Assembly: GCF_001907695.1 (NCBI RefSeq)
Contig: NZ_KV880641.1
Span: 124,001 to 188,000, forward strand
Direction of reading: 5' to 3'
From: Thalassospira sp. TSL5-1
GTDB taxonomy: Bacteria > Pseudomonadota > Alphaproteobacteria > Rhodospirillales > Thalassospiraceae
Length of the DNA stretch: 64,000 nt
Both the position numbers and the translations under genes were made by a program. The first letter of the stretch is position 1; each line of letters starts with the position of its first letter. This document shows, piece by piece, positions 28,384-41,371 of this stretch. The notes beneath the pieces were generated by a model. It saw only the letters and a list, made by a program, of their open reading frames with translations. It did no database searches and had not been told where the DNA came from.

Positions 28384-29559
28384 ATGACACAAACAAACAT
28401 GTCCCGCCTGCATCTTGCCATTGATATTCTTGGCAAACTGGTGGCGTTCGACACGACCAGCAAAAACTCGAATCTCGGTCTGATCAAGTATGTGCAGGAT
28501 TATCTGGCACAATACGATATCGAAACGACCCTGTTTTATGACGAAACAGGCGAAAAGGCCAATCTGCTGGCCACCATTGGCCCCAAGGATGTCCCTGGTA
28601 TTGTTCTTTCCGGGCATACCGATGTCGTCCCGGCACTGGAAAAAGGCTGGGTCAGCCCCGCCTTTGACATGACAGAGCGCGACGGCAAACTATTTGGCCG
28701 TGGCACTGCCGATATGAAAGGCTTTGCCGCCTGTGTGCTCGCCACCGTGCCCGACCTGGTCAAACAGAAGCTGGCCGTGCCGTTTCATATTTGCCTGTCT
28801 TACGACGAAGAAGTGGGGTGCCTGGGTGTTGGCAGCATGGTGGATCATCTAGCAAAAATCGATCATCCGCCGCGTTTGGCCGTTATTGGCGAGCCGACCG
28901 AAATGAAGGTGATTAACGGCCAAAAGGGCAAATATTCCATGCGTGTGACCGTGACGGGCACCGCCGGGCATTCGTCCTTTGCGCCCCATCACGTCAATGC
29001 CATTGAATATGCCTCACGCGCCATTGCCCTGATTTCCGATGTCGCCCGCGAATTTGAAACCAATGGCCCGTTTGACCCTGATTTCACCGTGCCACACAGC
29101 ACCATGCTGACCACCACCATTTCCGGTGGGACAGCAACCAATGTGACGCCGGATTGCTGCGAATTCACCTTTGAAATTCGCCACCTGCCCGACCACGATG
29201 CGGCCAGCGTGATCGAACAGATCAAATCCCGCGTAAGCGAAACGCTTGAAACCGAAATGAAAGCCCGCGAAGCCGATACCGGCTTTGAATGGGAAGAAAT
29301 CTTTCATTATCCAGGCATGGGCGATTGTACCGGGGCCGAGAGCTTTGCCTTTGTGCGTAACATCATCGACGAGGTTTCGGGCAAGGTTTCCTATGGTTCC
29401 GAAGGCGGGATCTTTGAAAAGCAGGGTAACATTCCCTCGATCATCTGTGGTCCTGGCTCCATCGCACAAGCCCACAAGCGCAACGAATTTGTCGAGATCT
29501 CCCAGCTCGACGAATGCCTGGCTTTCCTGGAAAAGCTGGGTCTTCAGGCGGTTGAATAA
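28384..29559 (+). CDS. ArgE/M20-family deacetylase linked to the tripartite transporter
   Basis: This 391-residue M20 zinc peptidase-like enzyme resembles acetylornithine deacetylase (ArgE). Metal and catalytic residues are in place: His78 and Asp80 in SGHTDVVP, Asp110 in GRGTADMKG, Glu142/Glu143 in SYDEEVG, and GEPTEM near residue 178. ArgE hydrolyses N-acetylornithine and other N-acyl amino acids. Here the gene is last in the tctCBA operon, not in an arginine operon. That suggests it processes the N-acyl amino acid or similar amide imported by the transporter. A true arginine-pathway role is still possible, but linkage makes catabolism more likely. A terminator follows. Confidence 0.88.
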   Translation: MTQTNMSRLHLAIDILGKLVAFDTTSKNSNLGLIKYVQDYLAQYDIETTLFYDETGEKANLLATIGPKDVPGIVLSGHTDVVPALEKGWVSPAFDMTERDGKLFGRGTADMKGFAACVLATVPDLVKQKLAVPFHICLSYDEEVGCLGVGSMVDHLAKIDHPPRLAVIGEPTEMKVINGQKGKYSMRVTVTGTAGHSSFAPHHVNAIEYASRAIALISDVAREFETNGPFDPDFTVPHSTMLTTTISGGTATNVTPDCCEFTFEIRHLPDHDAASVIEQIKSRVSETLETEMKAREADTGFEWEEIFHYPGMGDCTGAESFAFVRNIIDEVSGKVSYGSEGGIFEKQGNIPSIICGPGSIAQAHKRNEFVEISQLDECLAFLEKLGLQAVE

Positions 29560-29705
29560 ACCGTCTGACCAGGCTTTGACATTGTGACACCCCATTAATC
29601 TGATCTCACGCACTTCTCCCCGCGTGCCCCCCGGATTAATGCACCGTCAAGGCCTTCCTACGGGTTTCGGACAACTCCCTTCCGAAACCTGCAATGCCTT
29701 CCCTT

Positions 29706-29741
29706 GGCCGGATTGCCTCCCATTGGCATCCGGCCCTTTTT
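29706..29741 (+). terminator. Terminator of the tctCBA-deacetylase operon
   Basis: GGCCGGAT pairs perfectly with ATCCGGCC around a 14-nt loop and is followed by a T tract. It lies about 150 bases after the deacetylase stop and also lies just past the end of the convergent PBP gene. Confidence 0.88.
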
Positions 29742-29764
29742 TATGAAATTGGCTCGTTTGCCGG

Positions 29765-31777
29765 CTAATTTTTGCCGGTAAAACCGGAATTGAATTTTTT
29801 CCAGCTGTCATCTTCGCCCATGCGAATGGCCCGCATGGAGGCTGCCTTGCCCAGCGATCGTACCGGCAAATCCTGATGGGCATGCAGCATAAAGGATTTC
29901 CACATTTCAGCTGGCAGGCCACCACCGGTGACCTCTTCCATCGGCGATCCATTGTCATTGCCCAACCACACCCCGGCCACCAGGTCTGCGGTATAGCCGA
30001 CAAACCAGGCATCACGATAATCCGATGTAGTGCCGGTTTTGCCCGCCGCCGGCCGGTCCAAAAGGGCGTTTTTGCCCGTACCCTTCGCCATGACGGCCGC
30101 CAGCATATTGTTCATTTCCCCCGCCGTAACAGGGTTGAGAACGCGGGTCAGATAACCGCCCCCGCGTTCATACAATATCTCACCATTCTGCCCGACGATT
30201 TTGGTAATCGCATGCGGAATGATATTAAAGCCGCCATTGGAGACCACGGCATAAGCCGTTGTCATTTCCAAAAGGGACACTTCACTGGTCCCCAGTGCCA
30301 GGCTGGGTTCGGCAGGCAGGTCCGACGACACCCCCAGTTTATGGGCCATATCGATAACGTGGTTCAGCCCGGTTTTCATCGCCACTTCAACGGCAATCAC
30401 GTTATTGGACGAGGCCACCGCATCGCGTAACGACAGGGTGCCGTGATGCTGGCGGTCAAAATTGCGCGGGCTCCAGCCATTGACACTATAGGGTTCATCA
30501 CGCATCCAGTCATCGGCGCGCATGCCATCTTCCAGCGCGGCCAAATAGACAAACAGCTTGAACACCGACCCCGGCTGCCTTTTCGCCTGGGTAACACGAT
30601 TATACTGACTTTGGAAAAAGTTCTTGCCGCCTACCATGGCCCGCACCGATCCATCGGGTGTCATGGCAACCAGTGCGCCTTGCGAAACCTTGCGCCGGTC
30701 GGCTTCCCGGCTATCAAGCACACGGTTTACCGCATCCTCGGCCGAAGCCTGCAAATTGGAATCAAGGCTCGTATACACCACCATATCCTGGTCGTGATAG
30801 CCGACATAATCGGTCACGCGATCCAGAATCCAGTCGGTGAAATAGCGCACATTCGGCCCGCCACGACCAGAGGCCGAGGATGTTGTAACGCGATCAAAGT
30901 GATTAGCCTGTGCCTGCCGGGCGGTAATGGCGCCGGTATCAAGCATGGCCGCAATCACCTGATTGGCCCGCTTTGCCGCATCCCTCGGGGCTATCAGCGG
31001 GTTATAGCGGCTCGGCGCCTTGGGCAACCCGGCCAGCACGGCCGCCTGATACAGCGACAAACGGCGCGGATCGACGCCAAAATACTGACGGGCGGCGGCA
31101 TCAATACCATAGACCCCGGAGCCAAAATAAATGCGGTTCAGATATAACGAGAGGATCTGCCGTTTGCTAAATTTGATCTCCAGCCACAAGGACAGCAAAA
31201 CCTCTTCAATCTTGCGGCCATAGCTGCGTTCGGGCGACAAAAAAAGGTTCTTGGCAAGCTGCTGGGTAATGGTACTGCCACCCTGGGCAATGCGCCCGCG
31301 CCAAATATTTTGCACAAAAGCGCGGGCAATGCCGATCACATCAATGCCAAAATGCTGGTAAAACCGGCGGTCTTCAATCGAGACAAAGGCCTGCCCGACA
31401 TAATCGGGCAAATCGCCCACTTCCACCGGGCGGCCATAACGGTCGCCATAGTTGGCCAGATTAACCCCGTCGATGCTCATGATGCGCACCAGCGGTTTGC
31501 GCTGGGTGGCGACGTTAAAATCAATCTTGCTGGTCAAATCATAGCCGTAATAGGCGACAAGCCCGCCGCACAACACCGCCGACCAGATCGCCAGAACCAC
31601 CATGACACGGGCAAGCATCATCGGGCGCGGCACAAAAGCCCGCAAAAAACCACCAAAGGATTTTTTCTGCCCGGCACGCCTGCGTCCACGCCCGCGCGGT
31701 GATGAACCTCCACCGGTTTTACGCGGTGCCCGTCGGCGGGGCGGCGTGGAAGTGTTACGGGTTGGTCGCTTCGCCAC
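29765..31777 (-). CDS. Penicillin-binding protein 1A-like bifunctional transglycosylase/transpeptidase
   Basis: This 670-residue class A PBP polymerises and cross-links peptidoglycan. The cytoplasmic N-terminus is basic (RRRAPRKTGGG) and one membrane helix is at about 58-78. The GT51 domain has the catalytic Glu135 in SIEDRRFYQHFG, the GGSTITQQLAKN loop and the second Glu at about 191 in RKIEEVLLS. The transpeptidase domain has the active-site serine in SVFK (about 404-407), SSN at about 456-458 and KTG at about 580-582. The GTG at 31777 follows GAGGACGATT; the frame also has a TTG at 31789. It is the active partner of the degenerate paralogue upstream. Confidence 0.95.
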   Translation of the reverse strand: MAKRPTRNTSTPPRRRAPRKTGGGSSPRGRGRRRAGQKKSFGGFLRAFVPRPMMLARVMVVLAIWSAVLCGGLVAYYGYDLTSKIDFNVATQRKPLVRIMSIDGVNLANYGDRYGRPVEVGDLPDYVGQAFVSIEDRRFYQHFGIDVIGIARAFVQNIWRGRIAQGGSTITQQLAKNLFLSPERSYGRKIEEVLLSLWLEIKFSKRQILSLYLNRIYFGSGVYGIDAAARQYFGVDPRRLSLYQAAVLAGLPKAPSRYNPLIAPRDAAKRANQVIAAMLDTGAITARQAQANHFDRVTTSSASGRGGPNVRYFTDWILDRVTDYVGYHDQDMVVYTSLDSNLQASAEDAVNRVLDSREADRRKVSQGALVAMTPDGSVRAMVGGKNFFQSQYNRVTQAKRQPGSVFKLFVYLAALEDGMRADDWMRDEPYSVNGWSPRNFDRQHHGTLSLRDAVASSNNVIAVEVAMKTGLNHVIDMAHKLGVSSDLPAEPSLALGTSEVSLLEMTTAYAVVSNGGFNIIPHAITKIVGQNGEILYERGGGYLTRVLNPVTAGEMNNMLAAVMAKGTGKNALLDRPAAGKTGTTSDYRDAWFVGYTADLVAGVWLGNDNGSPMEEVTGGGLPAEMWKSFMLHAHQDLPVRSLGKAASMRAIRMGEDDSWKKFNSGFTGKN

Positions 31778-32239
31778 AATCGTCCTCAAAACCTGAATTC
31801 ATCGCCAACAGGCATAAAAGCCCGTCACGACAGGCCCCCCAAAGAAACACATGCACATGCAATATCCCGGCAGGGCACATCATCGCCAACTGGCCCGGCT
31901 TACAGCAAAACCAGACAGGCTGTTTCGCACCGCGCCAAGGATGGCAGCATCAAAAATTTACATACTGATCCAAGGCCGATACCAAAACCGGATGGCCTTC
32001 ATCGCATAATCACTGTTTGATGTCTTGAAGATATTCACTGTCCGGACAGGCGAGCCCCATCAACCAGAAGCCCGAGCCATCCACAGCCCCCCTTACCCCA
32101 AAACACGAAAGAGTTTAACACACGCATCGACAGGATGATCTAAAATTTGAACAATTAGAGTGTTCCCCGCTGCCAGCGCAACAGGGCAGGATGACGAAGG
32201 GCAAAAACAGCACGTCAATCCGTTTGATGGTGCTACGGG
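31778..32239 (-). other. Gap between the two PBP genes
   Basis: No gene is supported in these 460 bases. The stretch contains the promoter of the PBP1A gene and the tail of the pseudo-PBP gene, and is A/T-richer near 32120-32165. No hairpin with a clear T tract was found, so readthrough from the pseudo-PBP into the active gene cannot be ruled out. Confidence 0.4.
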
Positions 32240-34171
32240 TTAATTTTGCAGCGGCGGATTGGGATCAACCCAGTGGCGTTTCCACATATCGGTCACACCA
32301 TCCTGTTCGATCAGGCGCTGGCTGGTTCCGCGCGCCACCGACCGAATCGAAAAGCCCTGCGAGGCATCCAGCATGAATAACCGCCACAGTGATGCCACCT
32401 CGACATCCGGGCGAATGGCCTGGGCCGGGCTCCGATCATCATTGCCCACCCACACAACCGTATAAAGATCGGCGGTAAAGCCGGCAAACCACGCATCACT
32501 TCCCCGCCCGGCACGCGCCCCGAACCCCACAAAAGGCCGATCCAGGCGTACCTGGGGGTCTGTTACACCGGCAAGCATACTGTTCACCGCCAGCATTGCT
32601 TCATCGGTCAACATCTTGTCATGTCCACGCGCAACCCGCTGATATAACAACGGTTGCCCCTCTGCAGTCGATCGGATCTCGTTGATCAGGGTAATATCAG
32701 GCGAAATCCCCCCATTGAGCGACAGCGTATGCAGGCGGGCAATATCTGGCAGCGTCACCGGGTCAAGTCCAACCACGGAGCGAATATCCCTGGAAAGCGG
32801 GCTTCTAATGCCGACTTTGCGGGCAAAGTCGCGCATATTCTCCAGGCCAAATTTATGTGTCAGTTCCACCGGCACGGTATTAACATCACGGGCAAAGGCA
32901 TCCCGCAGGGGAACCTGGCCGCGATATTGCCGGTCCGGGTTCACCGGTTTCCAGCCTTCCACTTCCTTGCGGGTATCGGGCACCCATTGGGCTGGGTCCG
33001 GGTTGTCGTTCAGGGCGTAATAATAGGGCAAAATTTTAATCATCCGCCCCGGAAAATACCGGACATTCCACGCCCGATTGCGCGAGATCGGGTCATACTG
33101 CGTGCCGCCCACCATTGCTCGCACCCGGCCATCCGGGCTGATCGCCAAAAGGGCGGCCTGATCCGCGCCGCGCGGCTGAAGGCGCACACGGCTAACCTCG
33201 TTAACCGCACTTTGCGCCATTTCCTGCAGGTCACGGTCAATACTGGTGACAACATGCAAATCCGTGCTGGTATAGCCCACACGCCGGGCCACTTCATCCA
33301 TCACCAGATCAATCACGTATTGCGCTTGCCCTTCTTCACGCGGGGCGCGCGGTGCCAATTGGGGAACATCGCGCATCAGGGCGTTTATTTGCGCTGGCGT
33401 CAGGGTATCGTCGGGCTCCATTTTCTGCAAAACCATATTGGCAGCCTGGGCCGATGCCTTGGGAAACTGCAATGGATTAAGATTGGCAGGATCATTCATC
33501 GCTACAGCCAGAACAGCCGCCTGATGCAACGACATTTTATGGGCCGGAACATCATAGAGAAGGCGCGATGCCGCCGTAATACCAAAAATACCGGACCCGA
33601 CATAACTGCGTTCCAGATAGGACCGCAAGATCGTATCCTTGTCAAAACGCGCTTCCAGCCACAAGGCAACCAGCATTTCCTCGGCGTTTCGGATCGTACC
33701 GGAACCCGGCATGCGAAAGAAACTGCGCGCCACCTTCATGGTTATGGTGGAACCCGGTGCCGCATCGCCAGACAGAATACGCATTACATCGCTGAAACCC
33801 GCGCCAAAATGGTGATAAAAACCAGGATCTGCTGCGGCAATAAAGACGTGCTGCAATCGTTTGGGAAAGGTTATAAGCGACACATCCTGACTATAATGCC
33901 CCTGAACATTTGTCATGATGGTGCCATCAAAATCGGCAATTTGCACACTGGGGCTGCGGTCCGCCTTGCGGCTGAAATCAAGCTGACTGCGAATCGATAA
34001 GGTCAGTAAAGTCGCCCCACCTGCCAATAGCAGCAAAATAACGGCTGTTATTGCCAGCATAATACGTCTTTTGCGGCGACGAATTTCACGTCGTTCCCGT
34101 TCTTCAATTTCCTTGACGGCCGCCTGTGCGGCCGCAACGCCGCTTTTTTTCGCCTGTTTATTTTCGTCCAC
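32240..34171 (-). CDS. Full-length class A PBP homologue lacking catalytic residues (pseudo-PBP)
   Basis: This 643-residue protein keeps the full layout of a class A PBP: charged N-terminus, one membrane helix (about 37-60), GT51-like domain and transpeptidase-like domain. The catalytic GT51 Glu is Ala114 (AAADPGFYHHFG where the active paralogue has SIEDRRFYQHFG). GSTIT is kept but QQ becomes MK (145-146), while the second Glu (164) is kept. The SxxK serine is Arg376 in GRMIK, SxN is replaced by RDV (428-430), and KTG is replaced by the GARAG region (551-555). The structural motif SDAWFAGFTADLYTVVWVGNDD is retained. There are no internal stops or frameshifts and codon use matches the neighbours, which implies selection for a non-catalytic role, perhaps scaffolding or inhibiting the active PBP. 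The start is GTG at 34171. Confidence 0.9.
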   Translation of the reverse strand: MDENKQAKKSGVAAAQAAVKEIEERERREIRRRKRRIMLAITAVILLLLAGGATLLTLSIRSQLDFSRKADRSPSVQIADFDGTIMTNVQGHYSQDVSLITFPKRLQHVFIAAADPGFYHHFGAGFSDVMRILSGDAAPGSTITMKVARSFFRMPGSGTIRNAEEMLVALWLEARFDKDTILRSYLERSYVGSGIFGITAASRLLYDVPAHKMSLHQAAVLAVAMNDPANLNPLQFPKASAQAANMVLQKMEPDDTLTPAQINALMRDVPQLAPRAPREEGQAQYVIDLVMDEVARRVGYTSTDLHVVTSIDRDLQEMAQSAVNEVSRVRLQPRGADQAALLAISPDGRVRAMVGGTQYDPISRNRAWNVRYFPGRMIKILPYYYALNDNPDPAQWVPDTRKEVEGWKPVNPDRQYRGQVPLRDAFARDVNTVPVELTHKFGLENMRDFARKVGIRSPLSRDIRSVVGLDPVTLPDIARLHTLSLNGGISPDITLINEIRSTAEGQPLLYQRVARGHDKMLTDEAMLAVNSMLAGVTDPQVRLDRPFVGFGARAGRGSDAWFAGFTADLYTVVWVGNDDRSPAQAIRPDVEVASLWRLFMLDASQGFSIRSVARGTSQRLIEQDGVTDMWKRHWVDPNPPLQN

Positions 34172-34578
34172 GTCCCAATCTGCCCAATCCGCTTATATCG
34201 CCGGTTTATTTTGCTTTTTCGAGTAAACGCTCAATGGCTTAATAAATGGTAGCAGACCCTGACCATTACCACCATGCTCCAGGTCAAACCGGCATATTGG
34301 CGTAAATCGTGACGTTTCAGTATATTGGCTCCCTTGCGGTGGCATCACTGCCCTCTGGCTGACGCCTTCCCGAATCCCATCAATCTTTGCTGCTGGATGA
34401 CACAAAGGTGATTTATCCCGGCATTCTGGCACCGGTTACATTGGTCTTTACTGATAATGTCGATTATCGCCCCGATGACCTTAAAACCTTGCGATCCCCG
34501 ATACAAAGTGACCTCTCGCTGCCTTTTGATGGATGCTGAACTATCTGTTCAGCTCTCAATATCGGGCATCACATCAAA
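34172..34578 (-). other. Gap upstream of the pseudo-PBP gene
   Basis: No gene is supported. A minus-strand open frame of 79 codons (34193-34432) has no ribosome site and no recognisable features. The region should carry the pseudo-PBP promoter. Confidence 0.35.
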
Positions 34579-34617
34579 CAAAAAAATGGCCCTTCACCAT
34601 ACATGGCAAAGGGCCAT
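34579..34617 (-). terminator. Terminator of gyrB
   Basis: ATGGCCCTT pairs with AAGGGCCAT around a loop of about 13 bases, and the minus strand then runs into seven T residues. A second hairpin (GAAACCTC / GAGGTTTC, 34636-34655) lies directly after the gyrB stop. Confidence 0.92.
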
Positions 34618-34663
34618 CACATTCAGCAGATCGCAGAAACCTCACAAGAGGTTTCCTTCCGCA

Positions 34664-38310
<3,647 letters not shown>

Positions 38311-38372
38311 GGGCGCACCGTCTTGCCGGTCATGATTATGGGCAAGGAAAGCCACAACAAGGAAATCGCGGG

Positions 38373-39491
38373 TCAGACGCGCATCGGCATCAGGACATAC
38401 AATGCCGACAGGTCATCGGTATCGCGCAGAATGGTCGGCGACTGCCCGTCAGACATCAGAAGGTTAAGCGTATCGCCCTTGACCTGCTTGGCAATGTCGA
38501 GAAGATAACGGGAGTTGAAACCGATTTCGATGTCATCGGAATCGTAATTGATTTCAAGTTCTTCCGATGCCGTGCCGTGTTCCGGGCTGGAGGCCGAAAG
38601 GGTCAGGGTGTTGCCAGACATGACAACCTTAACCGCACGGGATTTTTCAATCGAAATCGCCGAAACACGGTCAACCGCATCGGCAAAAGGCTTGCATTCC
38701 AGATCCAGGCTTTTGTCATTGCCCGCCGGAATAACACGTTCGTAATCCGGGAAGGTGCCGTCAATCAGCTTGGACGTCAGAACCGCCTTGCCAAAACCAA
38801 AGCGGATTTTGGTATCCGACAGGGCAATATCCACGGCTTCGCCGGTTTCATCAATCAGCTTGCGCAATTCGCCAACGGTTTTGCGCGGCACAATCACGCC
38901 CGGCATGTTTTCCGCGCCATCAGGCAGCGGGGCTTCGATGCGGGCCAGGCGGTGTCCGTCGGTGGCAACGGCACGCAAAATCTTGGTACCTTCGGCATCG
39001 GCGGCATGGAAATAAATCCCGTTCAGGTAATAACGGGTTTCTTCGGTGGAAATGGCAAATTCGGCACGGTCAATCAAACCGCGCAGTTCGGCAGCCGCCA
39101 AACCAAAGCTGACCGGAAGGTCGCCACCAGACATCACCGGGAAATCATCAACCGGCAGAACGGCAAGATTGAATTTTGAGCGCCCCGCCGAAAGGGTCAG
39201 GCGACCCGCCCCCGGCTCAAGGGTGATTTGCACCTGGGAACCCTCGGGCAATTTGCGCACGATTTCATAAAGGGTGTGCGCAGGTGTTGTCGTTGCACCG
39301 GGTTCGGAAACTTCCGCCGTGGTGGTTTCGATAACTTCCAGGTCCATATCGGTTGCGGTCAGCGACAGGGTATTTTCTTCGGCCCGCAGCAGGATATTGG
39401 ACAGAATCGGAATGGTGTTGCGCCGTTCGACCACACTTTGAACATGTGTGAGAGATTTTAACAGAGCCGCGCGTTCGATGGTCAGCTTCAT
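38373..39491 (-). CDS. dnaN: DNA polymerase III beta subunit (sliding clamp)
   Basis: This 372-residue ring protein tethers DNA polymerase III to DNA. Three repeated clamp folds are visible, with typical segments at the start (MKLTIERAALLKSLTHVQSVVERRN in part, residues 1-25), near residue 170 (ATDGHRLA) and at the end (YVLMPMRV). The C-terminal VLMPMR pattern is highly conserved. It is the first gene of the dnaN-recF-gyrB row and is separated from dnaA by 362 bases that contain the dnaA terminator and the dnaN promoter. Confidence 0.98.
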   Translation of the reverse strand: MKLTIERAALLKSLTHVQSVVERRNTIPILSNILLRAEENTLSLTATDMDLEVIETTTAEVSEPGATTTPAHTLYEIVRKLPEGSQVQITLEPGAGRLTLSAGRSKFNLAVLPVDDFPVMSGGDLPVSFGLAAAELRGLIDRAEFAISTEETRYYLNGIYFHAADAEGTKILRAVATDGHRLARIEAPLPDGAENMPGVIVPRKTVGELRKLIDETGEAVDIALSDTKIRFGFGKAVLTSKLIDGTFPDYERVIPAGNDKSLDLECKPFADAVDRVSAISIEKSRAVKVVMSGNTLTLSASSPEHGTASEELEINYDSDDIEIGFNSRYLLDIAKQVKGDTLNLLMSDGQSPTILRDTDDLSALYVLMPMRV

Positions 39492-39786
39492 GCCCGTCCT
39501 ATCCGTCTGTCTGCAGTTACTTAATGAATTGATTTTTATTCATTTTTTCGACTTACCCCCACCCCTTTTGGCTGGGTTGGGCGCATTATAACATGGCAGT
39601 CCCAAAACCGAAGGATTTTTAGTGCAAAAAACCAAGCGATTGAAAGGAGTCGAGCCTTTAAAAACGCGCAGAAATCACAGGCGCGGTTTTCTGCGGCTTT
39701 CAGCACGCCAAACCACAATAAAGCCGCCCGAAAATTACCCCGCACATAGGCAAAAAACGCAATCACAACGCCGAAATCACTCAAAT
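39492..39786 (-). promoter_or_regulatory. Promoter region of dnaN
   Basis: A perfect minus-strand -10 hexamer TATAAT is read at 39590-39585, about 95 bases before the dnaN start. No good TTGACA -35 is seen at 16-18 bases from it. An A/T-rich inverted repeat (AATGAAT at 39523-39529, ATTCATT at 39538-39544) lies between this element and the start codon. No gene and no DnaA box are seen in the stretch. Confidence 0.5.
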
Positions 39787-39836
39787 AAAAACGGCAATCA
39801 GCCTGATCTGGCCAATTGCCGTTTTTTAAGCGAATC
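39787..39836 (-). terminator. Terminator of dnaA
   Basis: AAACGGCAAT pairs with ATTGCCGTTT around a loop of about 16 bases. T tracts flank both ends, so it could act in both directions. It lies just after the dnaA stop. Confidence 0.9.
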
Positions 39837-39853
39837 ACAGTCGCGCCATCCGG

Positions 39854-41371
39854 TCAGCTTTCCAGCATACGACGCAGCAAATCGATATCTTCGGACAAAG
39901 ACGGATCCGCCTTGTGCAGTTCCTCGACCTTGCGTACCGCGTGCATCACCGTGGTATGGTCACGCCCGCCAAATTTACGGCCAATTTCCGGCAGGGAATG
40001 CGTGGTCAGCTGCTTTGACAGATACATCGCCACCTGGCGCGGACGGGCCACCGCACGGGCCCGGCGGGCAGAGTGCATGTCGGACACCTTGATATTGAAA
40101 TGCTCCGCCACGCGTTTTTGAATTTCTTCAATCGTAACCCGGCGTTCGGAGGCACGCAGCACATCGTGCAAAACATCCTGCACCATCTCCAGGCCAATCT
40201 CGCGACCGACAAGCTGGGAATGGGCGATCACACGGTTAAGCGCCCCTTCAAGTTCACGAACGTTCGCCGTAATCTTGTGGGCCAGAAATTCCATCACCCG
40301 CTGCGGCAGTTCCACGCGCTGGCGTTCGGCCTTGGATTCGAGAATCCCCAAACGCAGCTCATAGGTGGTGGCGTGAATATCCGCCACCAGGCCCGACCCC
40401 AGACGGGAACGCAAACGCTCTTCAATATCTTCAAGGTCGGAGGGCGATTTATCGGCCGAAACAATGATCTGACGGCCCTGATCCACCAGCGCATTAAAGG
40501 TATGGAAAAATTCTTCCTGGGTGGAATCCTTGCCGGAAATAAACTGTACGTCATCGACCATCAGCACATCGACCGACCGGAACTGGTCCTTGAAATCCAC
40601 GGTGTTTTTATCGCGCAGCGCCCGAATAAAACGATACATGAATTTTTCAGCCGACAGGTAAATCACCGTGCGGTGCGGCTGGGTGCGGCGAATATGCCAG
40701 GCAATGGCGTGCATCAGGTGGGTTTTACCCAGACCAACACCACCATACAAAAACAGCGGATTGAACGGAACGGACTCGGCCTCGGCCAGACGGCGGGCGG
40801 CGGCATAGGCAAATTCGTTCGGCTTGCCGATCACGAAATTATCAAAGGTATAACGCGGGTCCAGGGCGGCACTGATGCCATCATCGGACATGCTGCCAAT
40901 CGCCCCCCGCCCGGCAGACGATGCCGACTGAAAGCCGTTTGAAACCGGGGCCGGATGACACGGCGCCTTACGGCTGCCCGGAGCATCATAATTCTCGGCG
41001 GTATAACGCGGATGCTGCTTTGCCGGTTCATTATAGGAAGGGGCACGGCTCCCCTCCGGGTTTGTCGAGACCGGCCGCGGCGCGGCAGAGGATGCGGAAG
41101 CGGAGGAAGAGGCAGAAGAATCGCTACCCGAATCCGGGGCGGCTACCACCACCTCGACAAAATGAACATTGGGATCTTCGGCATGCCAAAAGGCCTGGAT
41201 GCGATCCAGATAATGCTGAGAGACCCAGTCGCGCATCGCCCGATTGGGTGCGCCAAGGCGGGCCACACCGGCCTCAACCGTGATCAGGGCAACTGGATCA
41301 AGCCAGTATCGATATGCCGTAGCGCCAAACTCGCTACGCAGTTTTTCGCGAACAATCTTCCAGGTGGTCAT
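39854..41371 (-). CDS. dnaA: Chromosomal replication initiator protein DnaA
   Basis: This protein of about 505 residues is the AAA+ ATPase that opens the origin. Domain I starts MTTWKIVREKLRSEFG and ends near residue 78. Domain II is a long Ser/Ala/Pro-rich disordered linker (about 80-165). Domain III has Walker A GGVGLGKT (210-217), Walker B VLMVDDVQFI (about 269-278) and the arginine-finger region. Domain IV contains the DnaA-box signature GGRDHTTVMHAVRKVE near the C-terminus. The start at 41371 is chosen from homology; the upstream frame reads to a TTG at 41470 but has no homology. The ribosome site is weak, which fits a tightly controlled protein. It is transcribed away from rpsT. Confidence 0.96.
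   Translation of the reverse strand: MTTWKIVREKLRSEFGATAYRYWLDPVALITVEAGVARLGAPNRAMRDWVSQHYLDRIQAFWHAEDPNVHFVEVVVAAPDSGSDSSASSSASASSAAPRPVSTNPEGSRAPSYNEPAKQHPRYTAENYDAPGSRKAPCHPAPVSNGFQSASSAGRGAIGSMSDDGISAALDPRYTFDNFVIGKPNEFAYAAARRLAEAESVPFNPLFLYGGVGLGKTHLMHAIAWHIRRTQPHRTVIYLSAEKFMYRFIRALRDKNTVDFKDQFRSVDVLMVDDVQFISGKDSTQEEFFHTFNALVDQGRQIIVSADKSPSDLEDIEERLRSRLGSGLVADIHATTYELRLGILESKAERQRVELPQRVMEFLAHKITANVRELEGALNRVIAHSQLVGREIGLEMVQDVLHDVLRASERRVTIEEIQKRVAEHFNIKVSDMHSARRARAVARPRQVAMYLSKQLTTHSLPEIGRKFGGRDHTTVMHAVRKVEELHKADPSLSEDIDLLRRMLES

Noticed and set aside
32654..34000. 448-codon plus-strand frame opposite the pseudo-PBP gene
   Set aside because: Its composition is rich in His, Gln and Arg and it mirrors the PBP frame. 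The minus-strand PBP homology is unmistakable.
34193..34432. 79-codon minus-strand frame upstream of the pseudo-PBP gene
   Set aside because: No ribosome site, no recognisable features and no plausible partner.
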